Below are positions 45,408 through 56,562 of a stretch of 64,000 nt of DNA, piece after piece. Both the position numbers and the translations under genes were made by a program. The DNA is taken from assembly GCA_034401135.1 (NCBI GenBank), contig JAWZSP010000002.1, forward strand, positions 4,278,001-4,342,000. The letters are read 5' to 3'. A model generated the notes under the pieces. That model searched no databases. It was given only the letters and a program-made list of their open reading frames with translations, and had not been told where the DNA came from. This DNA comes from Volutella citrinella. Taxonomy: Eukaryota > Ascomycota > Sordariomycetes > Hypocreales > Nectriaceae. How positions within the stretch are numbered: position 1 is the first letter of the stretch; the number at the start of each line of letters is the position of its first letter.

Positions 45408-46652
45408 CCTATCACTATCCGTGGTAAAACATTTCAGAACCGTATTTGGGTTGCGCCTATGTGCATATATAGCTGTAAAGATGGTATGATTAGCGACTTC
45501 CACGTCGCCCACTATGGCCAGTGGGCAATGCGAGGTAGTGCACTTATTACTATTGAACTTGCTGCTGTTACTCTCAGGGTAAGCCACTTTGCGCTCCTCT
45601 TTCATGGGAGCTGATAAACTAACCATCGGTGTAGGGACGCAATACCCCTCAGGATGCTGGCCTCTGGTCTGATGACCAAATCGCTCCCCTGAAGCGAATT
45701 GTTGATCTTATCCACTCCCAGTCCAAGAAGGCCGCCATCCAGCTCCAGCATGCCGGCCGTAGGTGCGGTGTCTGCCCCCCCTTGGCTCGGTCTCAAGGTC
45801 GTCCCTGACGAGTTCGGTGGCTATGCCAAGGACGTCCAGGCCCTTACTGCGGAGCCTTGGAACGAGAACTATACTACTCCTGAAGCCATGACTGAGGACG
45901 AGATTCTTGAGACTATCGAGGGATACGGCCAGGCCGCCCGCCGCGCTATTGAGGCCGGCATCGATGTTATTTCTATCCATGGCGCCCACGGCTACCTTGT
46001 CCACTCCTTTGCTTCCCCTGCCGTATGTTGTCCACCTCTTGTTCGCTATTGATATACATAGATATGGAGCTGACCACCTGCATCTAATAGACCAATAAGC
46101 GTACCGACCGCTGGGGCGGAAGCTTTGAGAACAGGACTCGATTTGGTATTGAGGTGCTCCGATCTGTTCGACGTAATATCCCTAAGGATATCCCTGTCTT
46201 CTAGAAGATCTCTGCTGTTGATTGGCTTCCTGAGGGTGAGGGCTGGGCCCTTGAGGATACTCTTGGTTATGCTCCTATCCTAGCTGCCGAGGGCATTGAT
46301 CTATTTGATATATCTAGTGGTGGCACTGACCGCCGCCAGAAGGTTCGTCTTGGGCAGCAGTACCAAGTCCCCTTTGCCAAGGCTGTTAAGGACCTCCAGA
46401 TCCCTGGCGTATCTGTCGGAGCTGTCGGCTGGATCCGAGATGGTGTCACTGTTCATGATGTATGTGCCCCTAACCTAACCTCTGTCTTTAGAAAGACTTA
46501 CCACTAACCTTTTGATTAGATTCTGAGCAATGACAAGGCTGATATTGTTCATGTCGCCCGCGAGTTCCTCTGTGACCCCAACTTTGTCCAGAAGGTTGCT
46601 CTTTCTACGAATACAGAGGTGACCTGGGTGGGCCAGTACCACCGAGCCCCCA
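45408..46652 (+). pseudogene. Old yellow enzyme (NADH:flavin oxidoreductase) pseudogene
   Basis: Successive exons encode PITIRGKTFQNRIWVAPM, DFHVAHYGQWAMRG, GRNTPQDAGLWSDDQI, AIQLQHAGR, ISIHGAHGYLVHSF, TDRWGGSFENRTRFG and VGAVGWIRDGVTVHD. These are separated by introns 45579-45634, 46023-46090 and 46460-46519. This is the standard order of the OYE barrel, including the H-x-x-H-G active-site region. Lesions: a frameshift in a C-run at about 45760-45785, an in-frame TAG at 46202-46204, and loss of the start (homology begins abruptly at 45408). An active enzyme would have reduced activated alkenes with FMN. Confidence 0.85.
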
Positions 46653-47340
46653 GTAAGTACTCCCTTACCTTGTGCACACTGTCCTGAAGTCTTAGTAGCT
46701 AATGTATTTAACATTGAACGGCAAATATGTTGAGTCCACTACTAGCATCATGACAGCCAGGAAGGCCTCGAACAACGTCACTCAGAGCCATGACAACCAG
46801 GCTACTAACAAGATTATGAATTGAGTTAGTGTTATGAGATGGGGCGTGGATTTAGGTCTTTGATAGCTACTTTAGTTCTTGGCTCGCTAGCTAGCCATAT
46901 CTGCCACAGCCAGCTATACCGGCTCGGCAGCCCCTATTTCCTCTTAACTCAATCAAGCATCTCTCTTTCTAACAGGCACCTTCCGGTCCGTAAAACTGAA
47001 TCCCGATCCAGGCTCCTATCAACAGCCCAGCCTCACACCCAAGCTGAGCCCAACGAGAATCACCTTCATGCACCACGCGCGAGGGCGGCAAGAGTAGTTG
47101 CGGTCACGGCTGCACTTAACGTAAAGTAAACCAGTCTGCTTCTGCGGTAAGCTTAGCTATCAGGCTCATTTCAGCATTGCTACCATACACCAGTACTCCA
47201 ACTTCAATCAAATTATTCAATGGATTATAAAGCCAGCTTGGCAAGCCGACAACGAATGACAGATCGATGACATGATGCGAGCACTCAGTCCGCACACCTT
47301 CTACCTTCCACCTCTTGCTCCAGTCAGTCACCGTAGCAAA
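46653..47340. other. Intergenic region, decayed flank of OYE pseudogene
   Basis: No domain is recognisable. The terminal exon of the OYE pseudogene is not identifiable. Confidence 0.45.
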
Positions 47341-49429
47341 CTAGACTTGCTCCTTGTTCCTTCCACGGGCCGAGTCATCATCACCGACGCTATTCCCAAT
47401 GACACTTTGCTCAGTGGGACTGTGCTCACGGAGGGCATAGTCGTCTTCGCCGCTGAGCTCCTCGAGAGTCTTGCGGGCGGTCTCTGGGATGAGAAGAGTA
47501 GTAAAGCAGCCAAGCAGCATGAAAAGAGCATAGATCTCCAGGACGTGGTTCATCCACGGGGCAGGGTTGGCCTTTGTAGCGCCCCTAGTGCGAAGCGTAG
47601 CGATGGCACCCTGGCCAATGATGGAACCAATCTTTCCAGAGGCAGCCGAGATGCCGTGGGAAGTGGATCGGTAGCGGGTAGGGAAGACTTCACCAGGGAC
47701 AATGAAGGTGGTGGTGTTGGGGCCTGTGCAACGGGTTAGGAACTGACTGCGCCGTTTTGGCTTTGTCTAAGACTTACCAAAGTTGAAGAAGAACTGGGCC
47801 AGCACGTAGATGGCCAACAGGCCGTTGGAGGAGATGACGTTGTAAGCGAAGCCCATGACGATAAAGAGGATGGTCAGGATAATGAAGCCGCCAAGCTGGA
47901 TCGTCTTGCGTCCCAGGGTGTCAATTGTGGCAACCGAGACCCAGTAGCCAGGCACGGCACCGGCAAGGACAATGATGATATTTCCGACGGCCGTGTTGTA
48001 GAGATACTCGTAGACATTGTGGACATTCTTGGTGGAGTAGCCGATGACGCCAAGGATAGTACCGTTATTCAAAGACAGACCATAAAAGGCGACATCAAGA
48101 CAGAACCATGAGCCGGCAGTTCCGAGCAGCAGGCCAAAGTTCTTGAGCTTGCTGTAGTGTCGGCAGAAGTCGCGCCAGCCGGCCTTGGGGACCTGCAGAT
48201 TCTGGCGGGCAGCCCTGGCAGCCTCGGCGCGGGCGACCTCATCAGGGTGTCCCTGGCGCTCGCCGTTGATGTAAGCCTTAACGTCGTCGTCGGCGCGTTC
48301 GACATCACGGGCGATATCAAAGGTGTAACGAGGGGTCTCGGGGATGGTGAGACGGTCTAAGGGGGGACGGGAGGGTTAGCGGGTGGGGTCATGGGGCCAT
48401 GGGGTGGGGGTGGATCGTGATGATGCCAAGAGATCGCCAAGGATTGCCAAGAGATGGGGCACATCGGGTTGAGAAACAGTCCGACTACATCAGACTCCAA
48501 CATCATGGGGAGCCACTTACAGTACAGAGCAACACAGGCCGGGACGGCGCCGAAGCCGATGAGGATTCGCCACATCTGGTCCACAGCGACCTGGCAGCTA
48601 CCGGTGCACACGGCAACACTCTTGGCCGAGGAAAGCTGGCTCTTGTAGCCCAGAGTCAGGAAGATCATGACGAGGGCGGCCGTCAGCTGGCCAATTCCCT
48701 GCATGGCGAACACGGCAGCCATCATGGCACCGCGCCACTTGGTGGTTGCGAATCTACATTTGTATCAGCAATGAGCTACCTTGAGAAGCAGACATCAGGG
48801 ACAAGACATACTCAGACGTAATAATCGAAGACAGGGGATAATCTCCACCAATACCCACGCCCATGAGCACTCGCCAGAAGATGATGAGGCCAACGATGCT
48901 GCACGAGGGCGACGAGGACGTCAAGGCCTGGGCGAGCGTTGCAAAGATGATGAGGATCAGCTCCAGGCCATACATTCGCTTTCGGCCGACGACATCAGCC
49001 AGCGCACCGAACCCGAGCTGTCCAACGACGGTTCCAGCGGACGTGGACAGCTTGATGGCGCTGTCGGAGCTAGTGGGCATGACGCCGACGCCGGGGTAGT
49101 AGACGATGCCGAGCATAATGGTCAGAAGGGAGACGCAGAAGATGTCGTAGGAATCCGTGAAGAAGCCAACGCCCGCGACGACACAGGCGCGCACATGGTA
49201 CCAGCCGAAGGGCGCCTTGTCGATCTCGGCGAGAGCAAGGCGGCGGCGCTCGTTGGGATCAGCAATGTGTGCAAAGTCATTGTGGAAGTTGCTGCATGTA
49301 GTGGTTAGATCTTGGAGGGGTGACGAGGGATGAGGAGATCAGAGCGACAGCTTACTGGAACGCGGCATTGCCCCCGGATGTCTTTTGAACGGGCGCAGTA
49401 GCGGGCTGTCCACTCGTCTCAGTAGCCAT
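47341..49429 (-). CDS. Phosphate:H+ symporter (PHO84-like, MFS)
   Basis: Five exons (49356-49429, 48812-49291, 48521-48753, 47778-48356, 47341-47723) encode 582 residues. MFS signatures of the phosphate subfamily are clear: AGVGFFTDSYDIFCVSLL, GALADVVGRKRMYG, GVGIGGDYPLSSIITSE, FYGLSLNNGTILGVIGY and PGEVFPTRYRSTSHGISAA. Twelve membrane helices are expected, with a central cytosolic loop (ARDVERADDDVKAYI). It would take up inorganic phosphate at the plasma membrane. Intron 3 (48357-48520) is unusually long for this window at 164 bases and is C-rich before its acceptor. Confidence 0.95.
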
Positions 49430-50954
49430 TTTGACGGTCAGATGTGGCTAGGCCAATATTAGGAGCTCAAGGACACTCGACAGAATTCAAAAGAGGAGCG
49501 ATGAAGGCAAGATACGAATGAACAGAGGAAGCAGACGCAGAACAAGGCGCTGCTCGTCTTTATCTCGCCCACAGATAGCTGCAATGGCTAGATCTGCGGA
49601 TTAAGCCTGTTTTTTTGCTTTCTGATGGCGTTTACACTCTCCCACTTAAGCTTGCCATACCGAGCCTTGATACGGCTCAATGTATATATACCTTTTGTGA
49701 AGCGGCAAGCGAGCAGAGGGCGGCAGTCGGTGATACTCGGGATTAGGACGTGACGTCGAGTCTTTAGCGCGAGGCTGGTTCTTCGGTGGCCATTCTGGGA
49801 AAGGGTTCTTTTTGGTTGGCAACCACTACGACGAATGGCTATCAGTTTTCGGCTTCTGACAACGCCGGACCCGCCATGGCAGTGGTCTTCTCGAGTCGAT
49901 GGGCGGCCAGAATGGGGATATTGGAAGCACATCAGGTGGCCACCGCTTGAATACGTGGACATGTGCTCGGAATGGGCAGATATCCGAGGCCGCATACCAG
50001 GGCATCCGCAGTGAATCGATGGATATCGGCCCTACAGATGGCCCACGGGCGAGTATGAATTGCGCGTCGTGCCGCAGAGTGGACAATCCCGTGTCATGCT
50101 AGCCAAGTTGCCAATCGACGGACAGACCAAGCCGGGCGCTAGAACGAGCCGGCCATGGGCATGTGCTACGGTCGTGGCGGCGACGATTGTGGCACGCGAG
50201 CAATAACCTTTTTTGTAGGCTTAAACCAATGGGAGGGCCCAGCACCACCACGTGTGGCGTTCCCCAGACTCGAAGCACGGCTCGGTGATGGCTTCGCTGC
50301 GGGGTCGAGGCTTCGCGTCCACCAAAGACCAACACCCCCCACGTGCCAAGGCCTTGGCTGCAGTCGATTCCCGCTCGGCAGCGACGGCACGAACGAGACG
50401 GTGCTCCCCGGATCAGTCGGCTTGCCCATTTGCTAATTGGGTCGCTGCGGCGCCCAGCTGATGTCATTCTGCCGGGGGGCTGCAAGTGCCGCACCACACT
50501 CAAGTTATCACCGGCGCCCGGCATCCGCATAGCGGCTCAAGTGGGCCTGTGGCGGCTAACAAAAACGCATTGCCGCCAGAGCGTACGTGGTCGTCTCATC
50601 ATTTTCTGCATCGAGGTCAAGCCACTGCTACGGGATGCGGCAACAATTAGCGACCCATCGAATCGAATCCAAGTTCCAGTCCGGGCCGCTTGCCACCACT
50701 CATAAATACGCATGCACACTCATTTCGCCCCCGGCTTGTCTTATTCGCTGCTGCCACTGCTCCTTTCTTAGCTACGTGTCGGCGCTCCGAGCTGGACCGG
50801 AGTGAGCTGATCCGCTTGATACGGAATAATCGAGACCATCCCGGCACTCGGCGACTTCACTCCGACACCTTGACTCTCCGGTAGCCGTCGAATCCATCAT
50901 TCCACACACTCTCCATTCAATTTGGCCTTCTCACGCATCAGATTCCGCCCAAAA
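49430..50954. other. Long intergenic region, no gene recognised
   Basis: About 1.5 kb, GC-rich in its second half, with many overlapping short frames on both strands and no domain. It holds the divergent promoters of the phosphate transporter and the acetyltransferase-like gene. Confidence 0.5.
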
Positions 50955-51704
50955 ATGTCAACCAAGTCGACTACCACGGTTGCTGCAGGCGACAAATATC
51001 CCAACGGCGACACTGAGCCACCCAGCCTCTTCATCGGCACATTAACAGATTCCAATGAACGCAGAGATGCCCTCAAGCTCATCGTCGACAGCGTGGCCCA
51101 GCAGCGCCAGGTTGCCTCGCGGGTGCTCGTCTTTCACCCGCTCTGCCTGTCTGCGCTCATCGCAGTCGCCGCCATCAGCCACATGAACGTCCCGGCAATC
51201 AGGAGCGATTACACCGCCATGCTCTTGTTTTATCCTGGAATAATCATGTGCTATCTCATGGCGATCCGTTACTTTGCCAGTGGATACATTGCTGTCGCAG
51301 AGAGGACCGATTGGACCGCCTGGCTGAAGAATGAGAAGGGCATCGAGGACACCATCATCGGCGCCCGCTATGGCGACGAGATTGTCGCAGCCCTTGCCCT
51401 TAGGCTGCCTTCCCCTATTCGCAGATTGAAAGAGAGTCCGTCGCAACCCATTGCTTTGATCCGCGCCTGGACGACGGTGCTCAGATACAGACACAGTGGA
51501 CTTGGTGGCGACTTGCTCGCACAAGCCATCAAGACTGCCAAGGCGACTGCAGGGCCTGACTGCGATGTCCAATTCGCTGAGGATCATGCCAACAGCAAGA
51601 TGCTATTGCATTCCGTCTTTTGTAGCTCCATGTTTGCTCTGCAGACTGAGGCCAAGCTGGCTCTGCAGGCTGCTTTGCGGAAATGGAAGCAAGACGCCGA
51701 CTGA
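50955..51704 (+). CDS. GNAT-type N-acetyltransferase with two N-terminal membrane segments
   Basis: The start MSTKSTTTVAAGDKYPNGD at 50955 is preferred to an in-frame ATG 11 codons upstream; it gives 249 residues. Two hydrophobic segments (about residues 57-79 and 88-112) are followed by a GNAT-like domain whose acetyl-CoA loop appears as RYRHSGLGGDLL. HANSKMLLHSVF resembles the family's late motif. Fungal members with this layout are uncharacterised, and small amines or protein N-termini are possible substrates. No intron is needed. Confidence 0.72.
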   Translation: MSTKSTTTVAAGDKYPNGDTEPPSLFIGTLTDSNERRDALKLIVDSVAQQRQVASRVLVFHPLCLSALIAVAAISHMNVPAIRSDYTAMLLFYPGIIMCYLMAIRYFASGYIAVAERTDWTAWLKNEKGIEDTIIGARYGDEIVAALALRLPSPIRRLKESPSQPIALIRAWTTVLRYRHSGLGGDLLAQAIKTAKATAGPDCDVQFAEDHANSKMLLHSVFCSSMFALQTEAKLALQAALRKWKQDAD

Positions 51705-53254
51705 GCAGCCATGGTGACCAAACAATCATTGTCACCATATTTCAATTTAATACGTGCTTAAGGCCTTGCATTATCACCATGTGGGAGTAATCGTCTTCAT
51801 AATTCAGATACCAATATACCGTGAATATGGCAACCATCAAGTGTAGTGCACTGTAGCTTGATATGGACCATGGGCTTTACACATCGTAGAAGTTTGCAGC
51901 ATGGCCTCCAACAGACTTATTAGTCCTCTCTACAGCCCACCTTGATCATCAGTGGGAATCGAAACTGGCACATGGCCCTCAGCCATCTCGGTTCGAGTGT
52001 CATGGCCACATTTCCTGCCTATTTCTTCAATGACTTCTTAACATTGCTTACGGCCCAGTTTTCGAAGTCATTCGCCATCAACACGAAACGCCACCGTCCT
52101 GGCTTTCTCTGGAACGTTTCTGTCTTCGGGCCGAATGCAGGGTTCGGCATCTTTGGACGAGGGCTTCTGCGCTTGGCTCCTGTGGCTTGTTGCTTTTCTC
52201 TTTGCGCTCCATCTTGTAGTTATGCGTGACACAACTCAGGTGGAGACTCTGATTAGGTCTGCCGCTCATCGCTGGGCTGATGAGCTTTTCGTAAGCATCA
52301 TCATACTCATGTGACAGCTCTCATTACAGCCGCCCCATTTCAATATTATCGTCAGGGAATGACGTTTTACTTCCCAACCGTCAAATATCGCCTTGCTACA
52401 CATGTGAGATGAGGTCAATACATATTAATTAGGAAAATTACTAGTCGGGAATACAAGATCACCTCCGATTGTGTACTGCACGCTTTTTACCCTACAGTAT
52501 GGAAAAAAGTAAGCGGAAGCCGGGATAACTATTATCCGAAGGCTGTCGCTCCGCTATAAATAGAATACGGCTAGCAGTAGTGGATACCAGCAACCTGATG
52601 CAGAACCAGGTGATCATTGTGATTTGCAAAAGAGAGTGAGAGATGACTTCCCGGAACCTGATAAGGATGAGCTCAGTGTCACACTCCAAACGCTTAGCCT
52701 GGCCCTACGAGGCTACGAACCTAGCAAACGACCACGGGGCAAGGAGCGCTATGAATAACTACATCACGAATTGCGGAGATGGTGGGTCCTACTCCTGACT
52801 GTCTCACATTCTCATTGGCTGCCATATCCGAATAACCAAAGCGGGTGATTTGGGATCAAAGGATTCAGGACTCCTGCCCCTTGGCAGCACTACGGATAGC
52901 CCAATTGAGATCTACGGAGCGTGAAATAGACAGATAAATTGCTATTCTCGTCCGGGTGGCCTGCTTTGGGAATTATCTCAGGGACTCGATCCTGTCGCAT
53001 CGTCGACCGGGCGGGTCTCCAAGGAGCATTGTTACAGAATAGATAGCATAGAGCAACTAATACGCATCCTTCTGTTTCTCCTTTCATTTCAATGGTTCAA
53101 GGGATTATAAGTATGTGTGGTTCTGCCAATTTTCTGAGTTAAATTCGTGAACTACAACGACACACTCGAGTTGATCTGAGCAACCCACTGGAAGGAGCCA
53201 ACTCATTCCGCAATCCCATCTGCAGATCGCCTCGCCCCCCAAATCTTTAAAATC
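51705..53254. other. Long intergenic region, no gene recognised
   Basis: About 1.5 kb, AT-rich in the middle (52380-52560). Short frames on both strands show no domain or signal peptide. Confidence 0.5.
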
Positions 53255-54074
53255 ATGAAGTCAGTCCTCATCCTCTCGCTCTGGTGCGTCGGCACAATGC
53301 AGATGGCTGTCCGGCGCCAGGACCGCCCCGGCTGCCTTTTGGATGTCGACTGCGCCGGCCAATGCGGACCCTGGGACACGTACAAGTGCGAGGCAGCAAG
53401 CTGTGTTTGCACTCCGCCAGCAGAAGCCCATCCGTGGGAGCCAGTCATCTCCAGCGCCGCCCCTGTACCACCCCCTGCCACCACAGTGGCCGCTCCCGTC
53501 CCCGAGCCTACGTCTGTCGAGAAGAAACCCGACCCAGAGCCCACAGAGCCAGCGAAGCCCCCGCCCGAGCCCGAGAAGCCCTTGACAGAGTTCAAGGAGT
53601 CTCCCTCAACATGCCACAACGAGAATGATTTCCCTGGCCACAAAGAACTCAAGGAGAGCCAAGTTGCCGATCTGGCAAAGCAGTTTTGTGCTGGCCTCAG
53701 AGACCAGGGCAACATCTATACCAAGGCTGGTTACGACCAAGGCAAGCTTATGAGTGGAAAGAAGGACGCCAAGATCGACTTCAAGTTGAAGTGGCTGGAC
53801 GGGTGCAAGGCCAAGGCTCCTAAGCCCAAGGAGGGCGATAACCAGGAGGACGAGCGGATCATCATGCCTTGGGCCTTCACATACGTTGATCGGCGCGACC
53901 TTGATTGCCAGGAAGTGTACAAGACTATTTTCAACGACTGTGAGTCATTTCATCAACGGCCCATCGAAGGACTTTCAAATGCTAATCATTCACATAGGCA
54001 AGGACAAGAACAAGGGCGTCGGGGGCACGAGGACCTGGGGATGTCTGGAGTTCACTATCAAGGCTGGCCTCTAG
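53255..54074 (+). CDS. Secreted cysteine-containing protein with proline-rich linker
   Basis: Two exons, 53255-53939 and 53998-54074, join over a 58-base intron and give 253 residues. A short hydrophobic N-terminus (MKSVLILSLWCVGTMQMA) acts as signal peptide. A small cysteine motif (CLLDVDCAGQCGPWDTYKC) follows, then a Pro/Glu-rich linker at about residues 65-112. The C-terminal domain of about 140 residues has paired cysteines and ends TWGCLEFTIKAG. Similar layouts occur in fungal secreted proteins of unknown function. Without the splice the frame would read into a non-homologous tail. It is the left neighbour of the SDR gene, but its promoter lacks the shared motif. Confidence 0.8.
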
Positions 54075-54102
54075 CTTGAGAACCATAAAGCCATGGTGGA
54101 AA

Positions 54103-54114
54103 ATTCCGCGGAAT
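54103..54114. promoter_or_regulatory. Palindromic motif ATTCCGCGGAAT upstream of SDR gene
   Basis: Perfect 12-base palindrome with CCG/CGG half sites abutting, 179 bases before the SDR start. A degenerate second copy (ATCGCCGTGGAATTTA) lies at 54169-54184. Confidence 0.65.
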
Positions 54115-54292
54115 GTATATTTGGACCTAGTAGTGTAAAGAGCAACGCATCCATCGTTGCCATGGAAAATCGCCGTGGAATTTAAGGCGTTCATGTATTC
54201 TGTTTACTTATTTATCTCTGATATCCCAGCAGGCCAGCACCGTTGATTTACATACAACTTCTTCGACCAAACCGTCTGCTTCAGATTACACA

Positions 54293-55291
54293 ATGGTTCC
54301 CATCAAACTTATTTACAGGTCCAACGCTCGCATTGCCGAGCTTCCGTCCGGTCTTGTCGCTCTATTTCTTGGCGCCACGAGTGGTATTGGCCAAAGCACA
54401 GTGGTCCAATTTGCTAAATATGCGCGGCGGCCTCACATCTACATTGTCGCCCGGCCAGCCTCCTCGACCACAACACTTCTTGCAAAGCTCCATGAGGCCA
54501 ACGCTGAGGGCAGGTACATCATAATTCAAAAGGATGTCTCGCTCATCCGTGAGACGAGCGAAGTGGTCGAGTTTATAAAAGCTCGAGAACCCAGTTTGGA
54601 TCTACTCTTTGAGTCCGTTGGCTTCATCTCTCTCAGTGGCCGCCAGGAAACAGTCGAGGGTCTCGAGCCCTCAATGACGACTCGCTATTACAGCCGACTG
54701 CGAGCTGTGCATGGGCTCCTGCCGCTGCTCAACGCGGCCGAGAACCCGCGAGTGGTATCGATCCTAGCTGGCGGACAAGAGGGTAGAGTGAACGAGGATG
54801 ATCTAGATCTCCGCAGTCCTGGAAATTACTCCGTTGTGGCAGCAGCAGTTCATTCGGCCACGATGCTTACATTGGCCTTTGAGCACCTCGCCCAGGAAAA
54901 CCCAGGCATCAGCTTTGTGCATGCCTTCCCAGGCGCCGTTGCGACACCTCTTCTCACCCGGGGATCTACAGGGATGCTGCATCTGATCATGTCCGGACTT
55001 GTCCATCCCCTGATCAAAGCATTCGCCACCCCAGTGGATGAGGCCGGGGCAAGGGCCCTGTTTTACCTGACAAGCGACCGATACTCTCTCGACAATGGCG
55101 CAGTTTCGTTGGCTGATGAGGTAGAGAAGTCAGCAATGTCTGCAGGCGGCGTCTTTCTCAGTAATGAGAAAAGCGAGAGTGTTGACAATGAAAAGGTGTT
55201 GGCAGACTTTCGTGCAAGGGGAGTAGATGAGAAGGTCTGGATGCATACATTAAATATCTTCAAGGTCTGTAGCCAGGGAGACAAAATCTAG
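54293..55291 (+). CDS. Short-chain dehydrogenase/reductase, atypical active site
   Basis: An intronless 332-residue ORF with LFLGATSGIGQSTVVQFAKY (TGxxxGxG-type motif), a strand ending LLFESVGF in place of the usual NNAG, and SILAGGQEG around the catalytic Ser. The Tyr in GNYSVVAAAVHSATM is not followed by Lys at +4, which departs from the Y-x3-K rule. The protein belongs to a group of fungal SDR-like oxidoreductases found in natural-product clusters. It faces the NmrA-like gene tail to tail, with 50 bases between them. The shared promoter motif ties it to the downstream regulator. Confidence 0.85.
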   Translation: MVPIKLIYRSNARIAELPSGLVALFLGATSGIGQSTVVQFAKYARRPHIYIVARPASSTTTLLAKLHEANAEGRYIIIQKDVSLIRETSEVVEFIKAREPSLDLLFESVGFISLSGRQETVEGLEPSMTTRYYSRLRAVHGLLPLLNAAENPRVVSILAGGQEGRVNEDDLDLRSPGNYSVVAAAVHSATMLTLAFEHLAQENPGISFVHAFPGAVATPLLTRGSTGMLHLIMSGLVHPLIKAFATPVDEAGARALFYLTSDRYSLDNGAVSLADEVEKSAMSAGGVFLSNEKSESVDNEKVLADFRARGVDEKVWMHTLNIFKVCSQGDKI

Positions 55292-55341
55292 CTCAAATGC
55301 GGCTCATAACATAGCCCAATTACACTCAATCAATACACTGC

Positions 55342-56106
55342 TCAGTTAATCTGCTTAAATCCTACTCGCTTGCCAACAAATTCGCTATTTAGTCCCTTCT
55401 CAAAATCGGCGGCAATAAAGTCCAGCGGATCCTCCAAAGAAGTGGCATAACCACCGGCCTGAGCCATGATGTTCAAGTAGCCACCAATGAGCGGCACCCA
55501 CATGAGCGTGTCCTTCCATCCTGGGGGACAGTCTGCTCCAGCAACGATGTTGTCGGCCGAGGAGTCGCTGGGTGCTGGTATCAGAGCTTCCTTGTGCCTG
55601 GGTGTCAGTGCCGAGGCGCAAAATAGTGACCAGGCAATGTTTTGTTCTTCCTGGGTCTGTAGGAGGGCTAGGTTTTTGCGGTGCTCCGGGAACATGGGAA
55701 GAAAGTCGCCGATGAGTCGTGACGGGGAGCTGCTGTCTAACATGGGGAAACCCGACATCATCCAGGCTCGAACCGCTGGGCCGCGCCGCTCTCGCCTCGC
55801 ATCGACAATGGCGGCGACGACGGCTGCGAAGATGTTATTGTACTCCCCGGTCTTGGAATGGCCCCATTGTTGCGCCACGCCGGCAGCGTGAAAGACGCCG
55901 TCGCAATTGTGGGTGAGGATGGCATTCTTTATCGCTTGCCTGTCCGTAGCCGAGCCAACGACAACGTCAGACAAGGCATTCCGCACCGAAGGTGTAAGTT
56001 TGTTTGGAGACCGGACGTATGCGACTATAGTGTGGCCGTGTTTGATGAGGGCCGGCAATGCCCGGCTGCCGACATTGCCAGTGACGCCGAGTAATAGCAG
56101 CTTCAT
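55342..56106 (-). CDS. NmrA-like/atypical SDR NAD(P)-binding protein
   Basis: An intronless 254-residue ORF starts with MKLLLLGVTGNVGSRALPALIKHGH, a GxxGxxG Rossmann motif at the extreme N-terminus as in NmrA-like and atypical SDR proteins. GVFHAAGVAQQWGHSKTGEY and WSLFCASALTPRHKE fit the family of fungal pathway reductases/isomerases. The substrate is unknown. The upstream region contains the shared motif at 56251-56265, about 145 bases before the start. Confidence 0.85.
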   Translation of the reverse strand: MKLLLLGVTGNVGSRALPALIKHGHTIVAYVRSPNKLTPSVRNALSDVVVGSATDRQAIKNAILTHNCDGVFHAAGVAQQWGHSKTGEYNNIFAAVVAAIVDARRERRGPAVRAWMMSGFPMLDSSSPSRLIGDFLPMFPEHRKNLALLQTQEEQNIAWSLFCASALTPRHKEALIPAPSDSSADNIVAGADCPPGWKDTLMWVPLIGGYLNIMAQAGGYATSLEDPLDFIAADFEKGLNSEFVGKRVGFKQIN

Positions 56107-56562
56107 GGTCGGATTTGTGATTCGATGGATGCGTAGCTATTAGACTGTGATACTGCAGTCATGAAGAGAATATAGAATAAATAGATAATTACGAGCTGAG
56201 GCGAAAGCAGTTGCGAGTAATTGTAGTGCATCCTCCCTGTGAGATTGGAAATTCCGCGGAGTTTATGTCATGCCGGAACAGGGGCTCAGGCACCACTGTA
56301 TGACAGGGTGAGAGGTCCCTTTATCCACCGTTAGAAGTATTAGCCCACGGGATAACCCAAACTTCCTGGAGCCAGTGAACCCAAACTTATGTCTCTGTAC
56401 ACGTCCAACCTTGTAATAAATTAACAAAGCTCATTTATAGCTCTTCTATAACCAATAAAGACCTCTACAATACTGCTCCTGACGTCTTAATGACTTCGGC
56501 CACATTGCAGAAGCTTGAAACTCTAGAAATTCACCATCCTTGATCATTCGCCTCCACTAGTG
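56107..56562. other. Intergenic region holding NmrA-like gene promoter
   Basis: About 450 bases between the NmrA-like start and the end of the next gene; contains the shared motif listed separately and otherwise nothing coding. Confidence 0.5.
56251..56265. promoter_or_regulatory. Shared motif ATTCCGCGGAGTTTA upstream of NmrA-like gene
   Basis: Nearly the same core as at 54103, preceded by GGAA. Eleven of the 12 palindrome bases agree. Confidence 0.65.

Noticed and set aside
48399..49308. Long plus-strand frames across the phosphate transporter
   Set aside because: Antisense shadows of its conserved exons and the long intron; charged, repetitive composition.
49600..50900. GC-rich stretch with many overlapping frames on both strands
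   Set aside because: No frame has protein-like composition or a recognisable domain; treated as a promoter-containing spacer.
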